Below, in pieces: positions 57,072 to 64,000 of a stretch of DNA of 64,000 nt (positions within the stretch are counted from its first letter, which is position 1; every line of letters starts with the position of its first letter). The stretch comes from Prevotellaceae bacterium UBA3627 (GTDB taxonomy: Bacteria; Bacteroidota; Bacteroidia; Bacteroidales; Bacteroidaceae), in NCBI GenBank assembly GCA_002373375.1, contig DFLE01000057.1, forward strand, positions 52,029 to 116,028, written 5' to 3'. Both the position numbers and the translations under genes were made by a program. Below the pieces are notes generated by a model. That model did not search any database, was not told where the DNA came from, and was given only the letters and a program-made list of their open reading frames with translations.

Positions 57072-58892
57072 TTACTCCTGATACATCTTCTCTATCACCT
57101 CGGCGTAGTTCTTTATTATCACTGGGCGGCGGGTCTTCAGGGTGTTGGTCAGTTCGCCGTTTTCCATGGTGAACGGTTCGGTGAGCAGGGTGAAACGCTT
57201 CACCTGCTCATAGCCTGCCAGTCCCTGCTGCAAGGTATTGATACGCTCGGTGAGCATCTTTATTATCTTCTCGTTGGTGCAGAGGTCCTCACGACCCTTG
57301 AACGCTATGCCCTGCTCACGGGCATACTCCTCAAGCAGTGCGTAGGCTGGCACTATGAGTGCGCTGACAAACTTACGCTCGTCGGCTATCACTGCTATCT
57401 GCTCGATGTATTTGTCAACGAGCAGCTTTGACTCCACCGCCTGTGGTGCCACATACTTGCCGTTGCTGGTCTTGTAGAGGTCCTTGATGCGCTCGGTGAG
57501 GTAGAGCTCGCCGTCCTTCATGTAGCCTGCGTCGCCAGTGCGGAAGAAACCGTCCTCGGTGAATGCTTCCTTGTTGATGGCATCGCGGTTATAGTAGCCA
57601 CGGGTGATGGTAGGACCCTTCAGCAATATCTCAGAGTTCTCGCCTATGCGTATCTCTATGCCATCGATAGGACGGCCTACGGAACCGATGGTGAAAGGCT
57701 CGTCGCGGTGGTCGCACGATACAGTGGCAAGACTCTCAGTCAGTCCGTAGCCCACAATCATATTGAGTCCCAGGATATGCACAAACTCCTCCACCTCTTT
57801 TGACACCACAGCACCTGCCGTAGGGAAGATGTTAGGGCTTACCAGTCCGAACTGCTTTCTCACAAGTGACAGCACGGTCTTGTTTATGAACTTATACTTC
57901 AGGCTCAGCGCCAGTCCCGGCTTCTTGCCGTTGGCCTTGCACTCTATGTTGTAACGGCGGCTTATCTCCATCGCCTCGAGGAACATCTTCTTCTGCAATC
58001 CTGAGGCATTGTCTATCTTCTCCTGCACACCGGCATACACCTTCTCCCAGAAGCGTGGCACGGCAGACATACAAGTAGGGTGTGTCTCGCGCATAGACTT
58101 CTGTATCTCGTGCGGGTCGGTATTGATGATGATGGTTGCACCCTCGGTAAGCGCGAGGAAGTCCCATCCGCGCTCAAAGATATGTGTTATAGGCAGGAAC
58201 GTAATCACACGGTCGTCCTCGCCCACCGGCACGCACTTGTCATTGGCCTTGAATGCCGACATGTACTGTCCGTGGGTCAGCACCACGCCCTTTGAGTCAC
58301 CCGTAGTGCCTGAGGTGTAGAGTATGTTGGCTATGTCATCACCGCAGATTGATGAGAGGAGAGAGTTGAGCTTGTCTTCACTTTCATCTTTCCCCTCTTC
58401 TATGAAGTCCTTGAAATACACTGATGTAGTGTCATGCTCAGCCAGCGCGACAGACTGGTCGTATATCACTATGCGTTCCAGTGTAGGACAAAGGGCCTGC
58501 ACACGGCGCGCCTTGTCATACTGCTCTTGCTCGCCTACGAAGAAGAAGCGTATCTGTGCATCGTTGATGACATACTGCAGCTGCTGCTCCGAACTGGTGG
58601 CATAGAATGGTATTGTCACTGCCCTCACGCCGAAAGCGCCGAAGTCGGTATAGATGTAAGGCAGCGAGTTTTGTGAGAACACACCGATGTTCTCCTGCAC
58701 CTTCACACCCATGGCAAGCATAGCGAGCGACACACGCCTGACGTTAGTCCCGAAGTCGCGCCACGATACTTTCTTCCATACCGTACCCCCGAAGTCCTTA
58801 TACTCAAATACGGTCCTGTCACCGTATTTCTTCGCCTGCTCGTATGGCAGTCTGGCAAGATGACATAATGTTTGCATAATACTACTTTTCAA
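57072..58892 (-). CDS. fadD: long-chain acyl-CoA synthetase (AMP-binding)
   Basis: An ATP-dependent enzyme that activates fatty acids to acyl-CoA through an acyl-adenylate. The 606-residue protein has the AMP-binding motif ILYTSGTTGDSKGVVLTHGQ, the second motif YGLTESLA, the FRTGDAGYMKDGELYLTERIKD hinge region, and the final KTSNGKYVAPQAVES lysine region. The family match is to FAA1/FadD15-like long-chain ligases common in Bacteroidetes. It is alone in its transcript, with a near-perfect promoter upstream. The FadL-type porin at 43-45 kb may deliver its substrates. Confidence 0.92.
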   Translation of the reverse strand: MKSSIMQTLCHLARLPYEQAKKYGDRTVFEYKDFGGTVWKKVSWRDFGTNVRRVSLAMLAMGVKVQENIGVFSQNSLPYIYTDFGAFGVRAVTIPFYATSSEQQLQYVINDAQIRFFFVGEQEQYDKARRVQALCPTLERIVIYDQSVALAEHDTTSVYFKDFIEEGKDESEDKLNSLLSSICGDDIANILYTSGTTGDSKGVVLTHGQYMSAFKANDKCVPVGEDDRVITFLPITHIFERGWDFLALTEGATIIINTDPHEIQKSMRETHPTCMSAVPRFWEKVYAGVQEKIDNASGLQKKMFLEAMEISRRYNIECKANGKKPGLALSLKYKFINKTVLSLVRKQFGLVSPNIFPTAGAVVSKEVEEFVHILGLNMIVGYGLTESLATVSCDHRDEPFTIGSVGRPIDGIEIRIGENSEILLKGPTITRGYYNRDAINKEAFTEDGFFRTGDAGYMKDGELYLTERIKDLYKTSNGKYVAPQAVESKLLVDKYIEQIAVIADERKFVSALIVPAYALLEEYAREQGIAFKGREDLCTNEKIIKMLTERINTLQQGLAGYEQVKRFTLLTEPFTMENGELTNTLKTRRPVIIKNYAEVIEKMYQE

Positions 58893-58905
58893 CTGTTACA
58901 ATAAG

Positions 58906-58937
58906 CAAAAATACGAAAAATCTTTCATATTGCCAAA
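58906..58937 (-). promoter_or_regulatory. promoter of the acyl-CoA synthetase gene
   Basis: Minus-strand TTTG (58934-58937), 20 bp, TATTTTTG (58906-58913), 13 bp before the ATG. Confidence 0.75.
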
Positions 58938-58977
58938 TTTTCCATTTGTTTTGTGTAGTAGTATGAATAATAATTTG

Positions 58978-58985
58978 TAATTTTG
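58978..58985 (+). promoter_or_regulatory. -7 box for the ArgE-like gene
   Basis: TAATTTTG, only 5 bp before ATG 58991, so the mRNA is probably leaderless. Confidence 0.65.
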
Positions 58986-58990
58986 CGTGT

Positions 58991-60097
58991 ATGAGCACAC
59001 TAAACACAGAAAGTAAGATAACCGAAGGTTACGTAAACGACGCAGTCAGCCTGCTGAAACGCCTTATCGCTACGCCACGCGTGAGCCGCGACGAGACAGC
59101 CGCCGCCGACATCATGGAGCAGGCCATAAGGGATTATGGCTACTCGCCGTACCGTAAGGGCAACAACATCTGGATAACGTCGGAGGACTGGGATGAGTCT
59201 TTGCCTACCATAATGCTCAACGCACACATCGATACGGTGAAGCCTGTGAGCACATGGACGCGCGACCCTTTCACTCCTACCATTGAGGGCGACCGCCTCT
59301 ACGGACTGGGTTCCAACGACTGCGGCGGCGGACTGGTAAGTCTGTTGCAGGTGTTCAGGATAATGCATGATTCACAATGCACAACGCATAACAAGCCCCC
59401 TTATAACCTCATCTACCTTGCCTCATGTGAAGAGGAGGTAAGCGGAGCAGGGGGCATAAGGAGCGTACTGAAACCTGCTGAAAACGGTATAGGCGATGAG
59501 TCTTTCGTCGCCATAGTAGGTGAGCCTACGGGTATGCAGCCTGCCATTGCTGAGCGCGGACTGATGGTTATTGACGGCACTGCACACGGAAAGAGCGGCC
59601 ACGCGGCACGCAACGAGGGTGTGAATGCCATATATGAGGCGCTTGATGACCTTGTGTTCATTCGCGACTACAAGTTTGAGAAGGTCAGCGACCTGCTCGG
59701 TCCTACGAAGATGCAGTGTACGGTGGTAAACAGCGGCACACAGCACAACGTGGTGCCTGACGAGTGTAAGTTTATCATCGACGTACGCACCAACGAGCAC
59801 TACACCAATGAGGAGGTGTTTGACTTCCTGCAGGGCAAACTGAAGAGTGACCTGAAGGCTCGCTCGTTCCACCTGCATTCCTCAAGCATACCGCGTGAAC
59901 ATCCTCTGATACAGCGTTGCATAGAGATGGGCATGGAGCCGTTTGGCTCTCCTACGCTGTCAGACCAAGCATTGATGCGCTTCCCGTCTTTCAAGCTCGG
60001 TCCGGGCGAGAGCTCACGCTCACACAGTGCCGATGAGTATATCTGCATATCTGAGATAAGGGATGCTATAGAGAAATACCTGAAACTGTTAGGATAA
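58991..60097 (+). CDS. M20 family deacylase (ArgE/ACY1-like)
   Basis: A zinc-dependent amidohydrolase; the closest pattern is the Bacteroidales enzyme that removes the acyl group from N-acyl-ornithine or -citrulline in arginine synthesis. The 368-residue protein has zinc ligands in LNAHIDTVKP and GLGSNDCGGG, the catalytic Glu in ASCEEEVSG, and the dimerisation-domain stretch AHGKSGHAARNEG. Compared with the usual family sequence there is an extra ~6 residues between LLQVF and YNLIYLASC; their DNA (59360-59392) resembles a dispersed repeat seen at 21-57. The loop is distant from the metal site, so the enzyme may be active. argB at 38.8 kb acts in the same pathway. Confidence 0.85.
   Translation: MSTLNTESKITEGYVNDAVSLLKRLIATPRVSRDETAAADIMEQAIRDYGYSPYRKGNNIWITSEDWDESLPTIMLNAHIDTVKPVSTWTRDPFTPTIEGDRLYGLGSNDCGGGLVSLLQVFRIMHDSQCTTHNKPPYNLIYLASCEEEVSGAGGIRSVLKPAENGIGDESFVAIVGEPTGMQPAIAERGLMVIDGTAHGKSGHAARNEGVNAIYEALDDLVFIRDYKFEKVSDLLGPTKMQCTVVNSGTQHNVVPDECKFIIDVRTNEHYTNEEVFDFLQGKLKSDLKARSFHLHSSSIPREHPLIQRCIEMGMEPFGSPTLSDQALMRFPSFKLGPGESSRSHSADEYICISEIRDAIEKYLKLLG
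59360..59392. repeat. ATTATGCATT-type repeat inside the ArgE-like gene
   Basis: ATAATGCATGATTCACAATG followed by CACAACGCATAA resembles, with scattered differences, the reverse complement of 21-57. The repeat keeps the reading frame. Confidence 0.5.
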
Positions 60098-60140
60098 CAG
60101 GTGGGGATTTCTTCATCATGATATGGACGAAACAAAAACA

Positions 60141-60174
60141 AAGTGTCAGTGAAATGTTGTATTCACTGACACTT
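60141..60174. terminator. bidirectional terminator overlapping a stop codon
   Basis: AAGTGTCAGTGAA (60141-60153) pairs with TTCACTGACACTT (60162-60174); a T-run follows on the plus strand. The stop codon of the LMW phosphatase gene lies within the right arm. Confidence 0.85.
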
Positions 60175-60612
60175 TTTCATTAGCTGCTGACAGCCCTCAA
60201 GGCAGTCGCACCATGTTGCTTCAAAATCACCTGTGTACCACGGGTCTGCCACGTCGCCAGGACGGTGGGTAAGGTCGAGCAGACGTATTATCTTGCCCTC
60301 GGGGTCACCGCCGCACATACGCTGCATGTTACGTATGTTGTAGGAGTCCATGCCTATAAGCAGGTCATACTTGTCATAGTCACTGCGCGTAAGCTGACGG
60401 GCGCTGTGACCGTCACAGCGTATGCCGTGCTCTGCCAGTTTGCGGCGTGCCGGCGGATAGACGGGATTACCCAGCTCCTCCGTACTGGTAGCAGCCGATG
60501 CTATGTACCAGTTATCTTCCTGTCCAGCCTCGGCAACCAAGTGTTTCATTATGTATTCTGCCATAGGCGAACGGCAGATGTTGCCATGACAGACGAAGAG
60601 TATCCTTTTCAT
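60163..60612 (-). CDS. low molecular weight protein-tyrosine phosphatase
   Basis: A 149-residue cysteine phosphatase. The P-loop CHGNICRSPMAEY (Cys8, Arg14) lies at the N-terminus, and the general acid is in DPWYTGDF near residue 120; both are intact. Such enzymes act on tyrosine kinases of capsule or exopolysaccharide synthesis in many bacteria, but no such genes are adjacent. Length is normal. The last codons and stop form part of the bidirectional terminator. Confidence 0.94.
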   Translation of the reverse strand: MKRILFVCHGNICRSPMAEYIMKHLVAEAGQEDNWYIASAATSTEELGNPVYPPARRKLAEHGIRCDGHSARQLTRSDYDKYDLLIGMDSYNIRNMQRMCGGDPEGKIIRLLDLTHRPGDVADPWYTGDFEATWCDCLEGCQQLMKKCQ

Positions 60613-60630
60613 TATTCCTGGGATAAAACA

Positions 60631-60720
60631 GTGACTATCAGCTATAGGAACTATAAATAACTATAGATAACTATAGATACTATATAGTTACTATAGATAC
60701 TGTAAAAAAAACTATACTAT
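60631..60720. repeat. ACTATA tandem repeats between the LMW phosphatase gene and dgt
   Basis: A run of ~10-bp units such as AACTATAGAT and AGTTACTATAGATACT. It ends within the dgt stop codon and final codons. A second run lies on the other side of dgt at 62082-62142. Confidence 0.8.
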
Positions 60721-62064
60721 CGGCAGTGCGGAGCCGTTAATCTTCTGGTAGAAGTCAAGGGCAAAGACATCTGTCATACCCGAGATAAAGTCGAGCACCG
60801 CCATAAGGCGTGTCTCCAGGTCAGGGGCATTTATCTCATACTGGCTGCTGACACGGCGCAGCAATTGCTGTGAGTAGAAACGCTGCGGGTTCTCTATGGC
60901 GTCGGTCATCTGCTGCATCAGGGTCTCCATGATGCGGTAACCGCCCAACTCAATGTCGAGCACAGGCTTGGAGTGGTATATCTTGCCGTAGGCCACCTCC
61001 GTGCAACGGGCGTAGGCCTGACGCTGCACGTCGCTGATGTGCTTAATGAGCGAGCCCAGGAAAGTGCCTGCCATTATCTCCTGCTCATGGCGCAGGAAGG
61101 CATCCACACACTCATTCTCCAGTTTGCCTATTACACAGGCACGCATATACACCACGCGCTCGTTGACGTCGGCAATGTTCTCTGCCTTTATGCGGTCAAG
61201 AATGCTCTTCTGTGTCTGTGCGTCAAAGAAGGCGAGAAGCAGGTCGCGCGTCTCCTCGTATGACAGGAGCTTCAGCTTGTGGGCATCCTCTATGTCCATT
61301 ATCTCATAACAGATATCGTCAGCGGCCTCCACCAAATAAACCAACGGATGACGTGCATAGCGCGGCGGCTCACCGTCAGCTGACAGCCGTATCATGCCAA
61401 GGTCGTCTGCCACGCGGCAGAAAGTGTCAGCCTCAGTGCTGAAGAAACCGAATTTCTCCTTGCCTCCCACCACGTCGGTGCCTGAGTATGAGGAGGCGAA
61501 TGGATACTTCACTATGCTCGCCAGCATGGAGTAGGTCATGACGAAACCACCCTCACGGCGGCCGCTGTAACGGTGGGTAAGCAGTCGGAATGCGTTGGCA
61601 TTGCCCTCAAAATGGGTTATGTCGTTCCACAATAAGGGCGACACCCTGTCCTTGAGTCTTCTGCCCTCACCCTCTGAGAAGAACGTCTGGATGGCTTTCT
61701 CGCCGGAGTGTCCGAAAGGAGGATTACCCAAGTCATGCGCCAGACAGGCTGATGCCACGATGGTACCCAGCTCCTCTATCACCGTCCCGGCATACTGCGG
61801 ATTGCGGCGTATCACCTCACGCGCCACATCGGAACCGAGTGACATACCCACACTCGCCACTTCAAGCGAGTGAGTGAGGCGGTTGTGCACGAATACCGAG
61901 CCGGGCAACGGAAACACCTGTGTCTTGTTCTGCAGGCGACGGAAAGGCGCTGAGAATATCAGGCGGTCATAGTCGCGCTTGAACTCTGAGCGCTCGTCAT
62001 GGCGCTCAGTGTGACGCAGCTCCTGACCGAGCCGCTTATTGGATATGAGTTGTTGCCAGTTCAA
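60712..62064 (-). CDS. dgt: deoxyguanosinetriphosphate triphosphohydrolase-like protein
   Basis: An HD-domain enzyme that hydrolyses dGTP or other dNTPs to nucleoside and triphosphate. The 450-residue protein has the N-terminal RRLQNKTQVFPL, the metal-binding His in NRLTHSLEVA, the HD pair in ACLAHDLGNPPFGHSGE, and a distal YLVEAADDICYEIMDIEDAHK with the last metal Asp. This matches bacterial dgt, type 2-like length. It is bracketed by ACTATA repeats on both sides, with its stop codon inside one of them. It precedes no obvious partner; ftsZ is upstream, 80 bp away, in the same direction. Confidence 0.92.
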   Translation of the reverse strand: MNWQQLISNKRLGQELRHTERHDERSEFKRDYDRLIFSAPFRRLQNKTQVFPLPGSVFVHNRLTHSLEVASVGMSLGSDVAREVIRRNPQYAGTVIEELGTIVASACLAHDLGNPPFGHSGEKAIQTFFSEGEGRRLKDRVSPLLWNDITHFEGNANAFRLLTHRYSGRREGGFVMTYSMLASIVKYPFASSYSGTDVVGGKEKFGFFSTEADTFCRVADDLGMIRLSADGEPPRYARHPLVYLVEAADDICYEIMDIEDAHKLKLLSYEETRDLLLAFFDAQTQKSILDRIKAENIADVNERVVYMRACVIGKLENECVDAFLRHEQEIMAGTFLGSLIKHISDVQRQAYARCTEVAYGKIYHSKPVLDIELGGYRIMETLMQQMTDAIENPQRFYSQQLLRRVSSQYEINAPDLETRLMAVLDFISGMTDVFALDFYQKINGSALPIV

Positions 62065-62081
62065 TTTTTTATTTTTAGGAG

Positions 62082-62142
62082 CTATAGATTCCTATAGATA
62101 CTATAGATACTATAGTGACTATAGTGACTATAGGAACTATAG
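62082..62142. repeat. ACTATA tandem repeats between ftsZ and dgt
   Basis: Contains TATAGATACTATAGATACT and TATAGTGACTATAGTGACT, i.e. about six ~9-10-bp units, directly after the ftsZ stop. Confidence 0.85.
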
Positions 62143-62144
62143 GA

Positions 62145-63482
62145 TTATCCGAATTTAATCACGCTGCTGTTGTCAACCTTAGCGGAGTCAGCCGCTCCGG
62201 CAGCCTCCTCATGCTGCTTGACATAACCCACAGAGAGCCGTGAGATGCTGTCCAGAGTCTGACGGGTACGTCCGTATGTAGGAGCGTTCTCCACGGCGAG
62301 TATGAGGTCCTCGTTGTCAAGGTCCTTGGCCTGGAAGAAGTATATGTTTGGACGACGCTTCTGCATAGTGTTCTTGCCGTCAGAGCCATAGTACTTCTGC
62401 AGACGGTCGGCCTGCTTGGCCTTACGCTCAGCCTCCTCAGCCAGTTTTGCTCCATCCTCAATGGTCTGTGTGGTCTTTATGCGGTTGCTCATGTCAACGT
62501 TGATGTCGTTCAGACCGAAGCCGGTGGCAAGTATCGTCACCTTTATCTTCTCACCCAATGTCGGGTCCTTAGCAACACCCCACTTCAACTCAAAGTCCTC
62601 ACCGAAACGCTCCATGAAGTCGTTGATGTCGTTCATCTCATCCATCATCAAGCCTTGGTTCTCATCGTCGTTATGGAATGATATGGAGAGAAGTATCTTC
62701 TTTGACTTGAACACGTCGTTGTCATTGAGCAGCGGAGAGTTGAGCGCGTCCTCTATGGCCTTCTTCACACGTCCGTCACCCTCGCCGTAGCCTGTTGACA
62801 TGATGGCCACGCCACCATCCTTGAGCACGGTCTTGACATCGTTGAAGTCAAGGTTTATCTCACCATGCACGGTGATAATCTCTGATATGCTCTTGGCAGC
62901 AACAGACAGTGTATCGTCGGCCTTGGCAAAGGCATCTATGAGTGACAACTCATCATATATCTGCCTAAGTCTCTCGTTGTTGATAACGAGAAGCGCGTCC
63001 ACGTTCTTGGCCATCTCCTCCACACCGTCGAGTGCCTGGTTAATCTTCTTCACGCCCTCAAACTTGAACGGTATGGTGACGATACCCACTGTGAGTATGT
63101 CCATATTCTTTGACTCACGCGCTATGACAGGTGCGGCACCGGTACCGGTACCACCGCCCATGCCTGCGGTGATGAATGCCATACGCGTACCATCGTCAAG
63201 CATACGGCGCACGTCCTCTATGCTCTCCTCTGCTGCCGCACGGGCTTTCTCAGGCTTGTTGCCGGCTCCCAGTCCCTCACTGCCTAACTGCAGATGTACC
63301 GGTACAGGCGAGTCGTTAAGAGCCTGCGCGTCGGTATTACACAACACGAAAGTAACATCGTGTATTCCCTCACGATACATGTGATTAACGGCATTGCCGC
63401 CGCCACCACCAACACCTATTACCTTAATTATGCTCTTCTCCTTTGATACAGGACCGAACGCATCTAATATATTATTGTCCAT
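62145..63482 (-). CDS. ftsZ: cell division protein FtsZ
   Basis: The tubulin-like GTPase that forms the cytokinetic ring. The 445-residue protein has the nucleotide-binding VGGGGGNAVNHM at its N-terminus, the tubulin signature GMGGGTGTGAAP, the T7 synergy-loop region NLDFNDVKTVL, then a variable linker (about 330-425) and a conserved end, NSSVIKFG, resembling the FtsA-binding peptide. It begins 36 bp after the ftsA stop in the same direction, as in the dcw cluster. Length is usual for Bacteroidetes. Confidence 0.97.
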   Translation of the reverse strand: MDNNILDAFGPVSKEKSIIKVIGVGGGGGNAVNHMYREGIHDVTFVLCNTDAQALNDSPVPVHLQLGSEGLGAGNKPEKARAAAEESIEDVRRMLDDGTRMAFITAGMGGGTGTGAAPVIARESKNMDILTVGIVTIPFKFEGVKKINQALDGVEEMAKNVDALLVINNERLRQIYDELSLIDAFAKADDTLSVAAKSISEIITVHGEINLDFNDVKTVLKDGGVAIMSTGYGEGDGRVKKAIEDALNSPLLNDNDVFKSKKILLSISFHNDDENQGLMMDEMNDINDFMERFGEDFELKWGVAKDPTLGEKIKVTILATGFGLNDINVDMSNRIKTTQTIEDGAKLAEEAERKAKQADRLQKYYGSDGKNTMQKRRPNIYFFQAKDLDNEDLILAVENAPTYGRTRQTLDSISRLSVGYVKQHEEAAGAADSAKVDNSSVIKFG

Positions 63483-63518
63483 CTTTATTCTAATCGTTAT
63501 GGGTTGTGAATATATGCT

Positions 63519-64000
63519 TTACTCTTCCTCTGGCTTTGTGAGTTCATTGAGCCACTTTATCATCTTTGAGGCAATGCCCGGCTTCTTCTTGCGTTCCTCC
63601 TCCTGACGGCGGCGCTCCTCCTCGGCCTCGCGACGCTCTTTCTCGTCCTGCGCTCTCTTCAGGGCTTCCAGCTCGGCTGCTTTCTTCTCTGCAGCAGCCT
63701 TCTCTGCTGCCGTCTGAACCACTCCGTTTGGAAGGTTATTGACATCACGAGGCTCTGCCTGCTCTTCACCATCCTCTGGCTGTTCCGCCCCTATGGTGTT
63801 ACCGAAGATGTCACGCGGCTTCTGTTCTTCCTGCAGATAGCAGTTCTGGTCGCCCTTAACCAACAGGCCTAAGACAGTGTTCATCGTACCGTCCTTGGCG
63901 TTAACCTCGTTAGAGGTGCTGCTGACAGTAGTGTTGACGAAGTGGGCTATGCGTACCTTGTCAAGGTTGGCGTATTTCTTGAATGCGAGGTCAATGTTCT
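63519..64000 (-). CDS. ftsA: cell division protein FtsA (3' end, runs off the window)
   Basis: Only the last 159 codons or so are inside the window; the frame is open to base 64000. FtsA is the actin-like membrane anchor of FtsZ. The visible part reads FVNTTVSSTSNEV and MNTVLGLLVKGDQN, the end of the actin-like fold, then a long acidic and Gln/Glu-rich linker with a charged helix (EKERREAEEERRRQEEERKK), and the C-terminal amphipathic membrane-targeting helix ASKMIKWLNELTKP. The long charged linker before the helix is typical of Bacteroidetes FtsA. The Met at 63884 is internal and not the start. Confidence 0.9.
   Translation of the reverse strand, partial: NIDLAFKKYANLDKVRIAHFVNTTVSSTSNEVNAKDGTMNTVLGLLVKGDQNCYLQEEQKPRDIFGNTIGAEQPEDGEEQAEPRDVNNLPNGVVQTAAEKAAAEKKAAELEALKRAQDEKERREAEEERRRQEEERKKKPGIASKMIKWLNELTKPEEE

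Overview
The window is a 64 kb piece of a Bacteroidales chromosome, most likely from Prevotellaceae. Three things point there. Upstream regions repeatedly carry the Bacteroidetes -7 box TAnnTTTG, often with TTTG about 20 bp upstream, instead of E. coli-type boxes. Gene sets are typical of the phylum: ftsX-DUF3098-uppP-truB, sufB-sufC-sufD-sufS, and dut-TPR-DUF4292-EnvC. Large secreted proteins end in a short Prevotella-style C-terminal motif of the form LxGxxL..P.K.GxYI..GKK. No rRNA, tRNA, CRISPR array, prophage or complete insertion sequence was seen. Species cannot be fixed from the sequence alone.

Layout. 0-3 kb: leftward envelope operon ftsX, DUF3098, uppP, truB. 3-8 kb: rightward dtd, a nitronate monooxygenase, lptB, an RluD-type pseudouridine synthase and a GNAT-like protein. 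8-11 kb: leftward UPF1-like helicase with a rhuM gene apparently inserted at its promoter. 11-14 kb: parE and a small membrane protein. 14-21 kb: leftward EnvC-like, DUF4292, TPR, dUTPase, DprA and M28 peptidase genes. 21-30 kb: a membrane AraC regulator divergent from a lone multi-span membrane protein, a 2078-residue repeat surface protein and a 57-residue peptide. 30-37 kb: the suf iron-sulfur cluster locus, interrupted by a small membrane protein and a broken MNT/HEPN pair bracketed by G-rich repeats, then wbqC. 37-40 kb: dus, an ECF sigma factor, argB and a RelE/ParE toxin-antitoxin pair. 40-47 kb: a pectate-lyase-like protein, a FadL-type porin, CYTH protein, a tiny membrane protein and an outer-membrane barrel. 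47-52 kb: a 1498-residue fibronectin/adhesin protein. 52-59 kb: an AraC-type regulator, STAS protein and SpoIIE phosphatase, prfB, and an acyl-CoA ligase. 59-64 kb: an ArgE-like deacylase, LMW phosphatase, dGTPase, ftsZ and the 3' end of ftsA.

Beyond the genes, the window is rich in dispersed non-coding repeats. (1) A 0.38-0.40 kb element with direct terminal repeats and an inner ~22-bp array occurs at 3.5, 14.0 and 46.9 kb, with a degenerate copy at 35 kb. (2) A promoter-operator array with identical geometry sits upstream of two unlinked genes at 22.6 and 52.2 kb; this is the best candidate for an undescribed regulatory system. (3) A 26-bp inverted-repeat/leader motif lies at prfB and sufS. 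(4) REP-like G-rich palindromes lie in the suf locus. (5) ACTATA tandem repeats and ATTATGCATT repeats have in places entered coding sequences.
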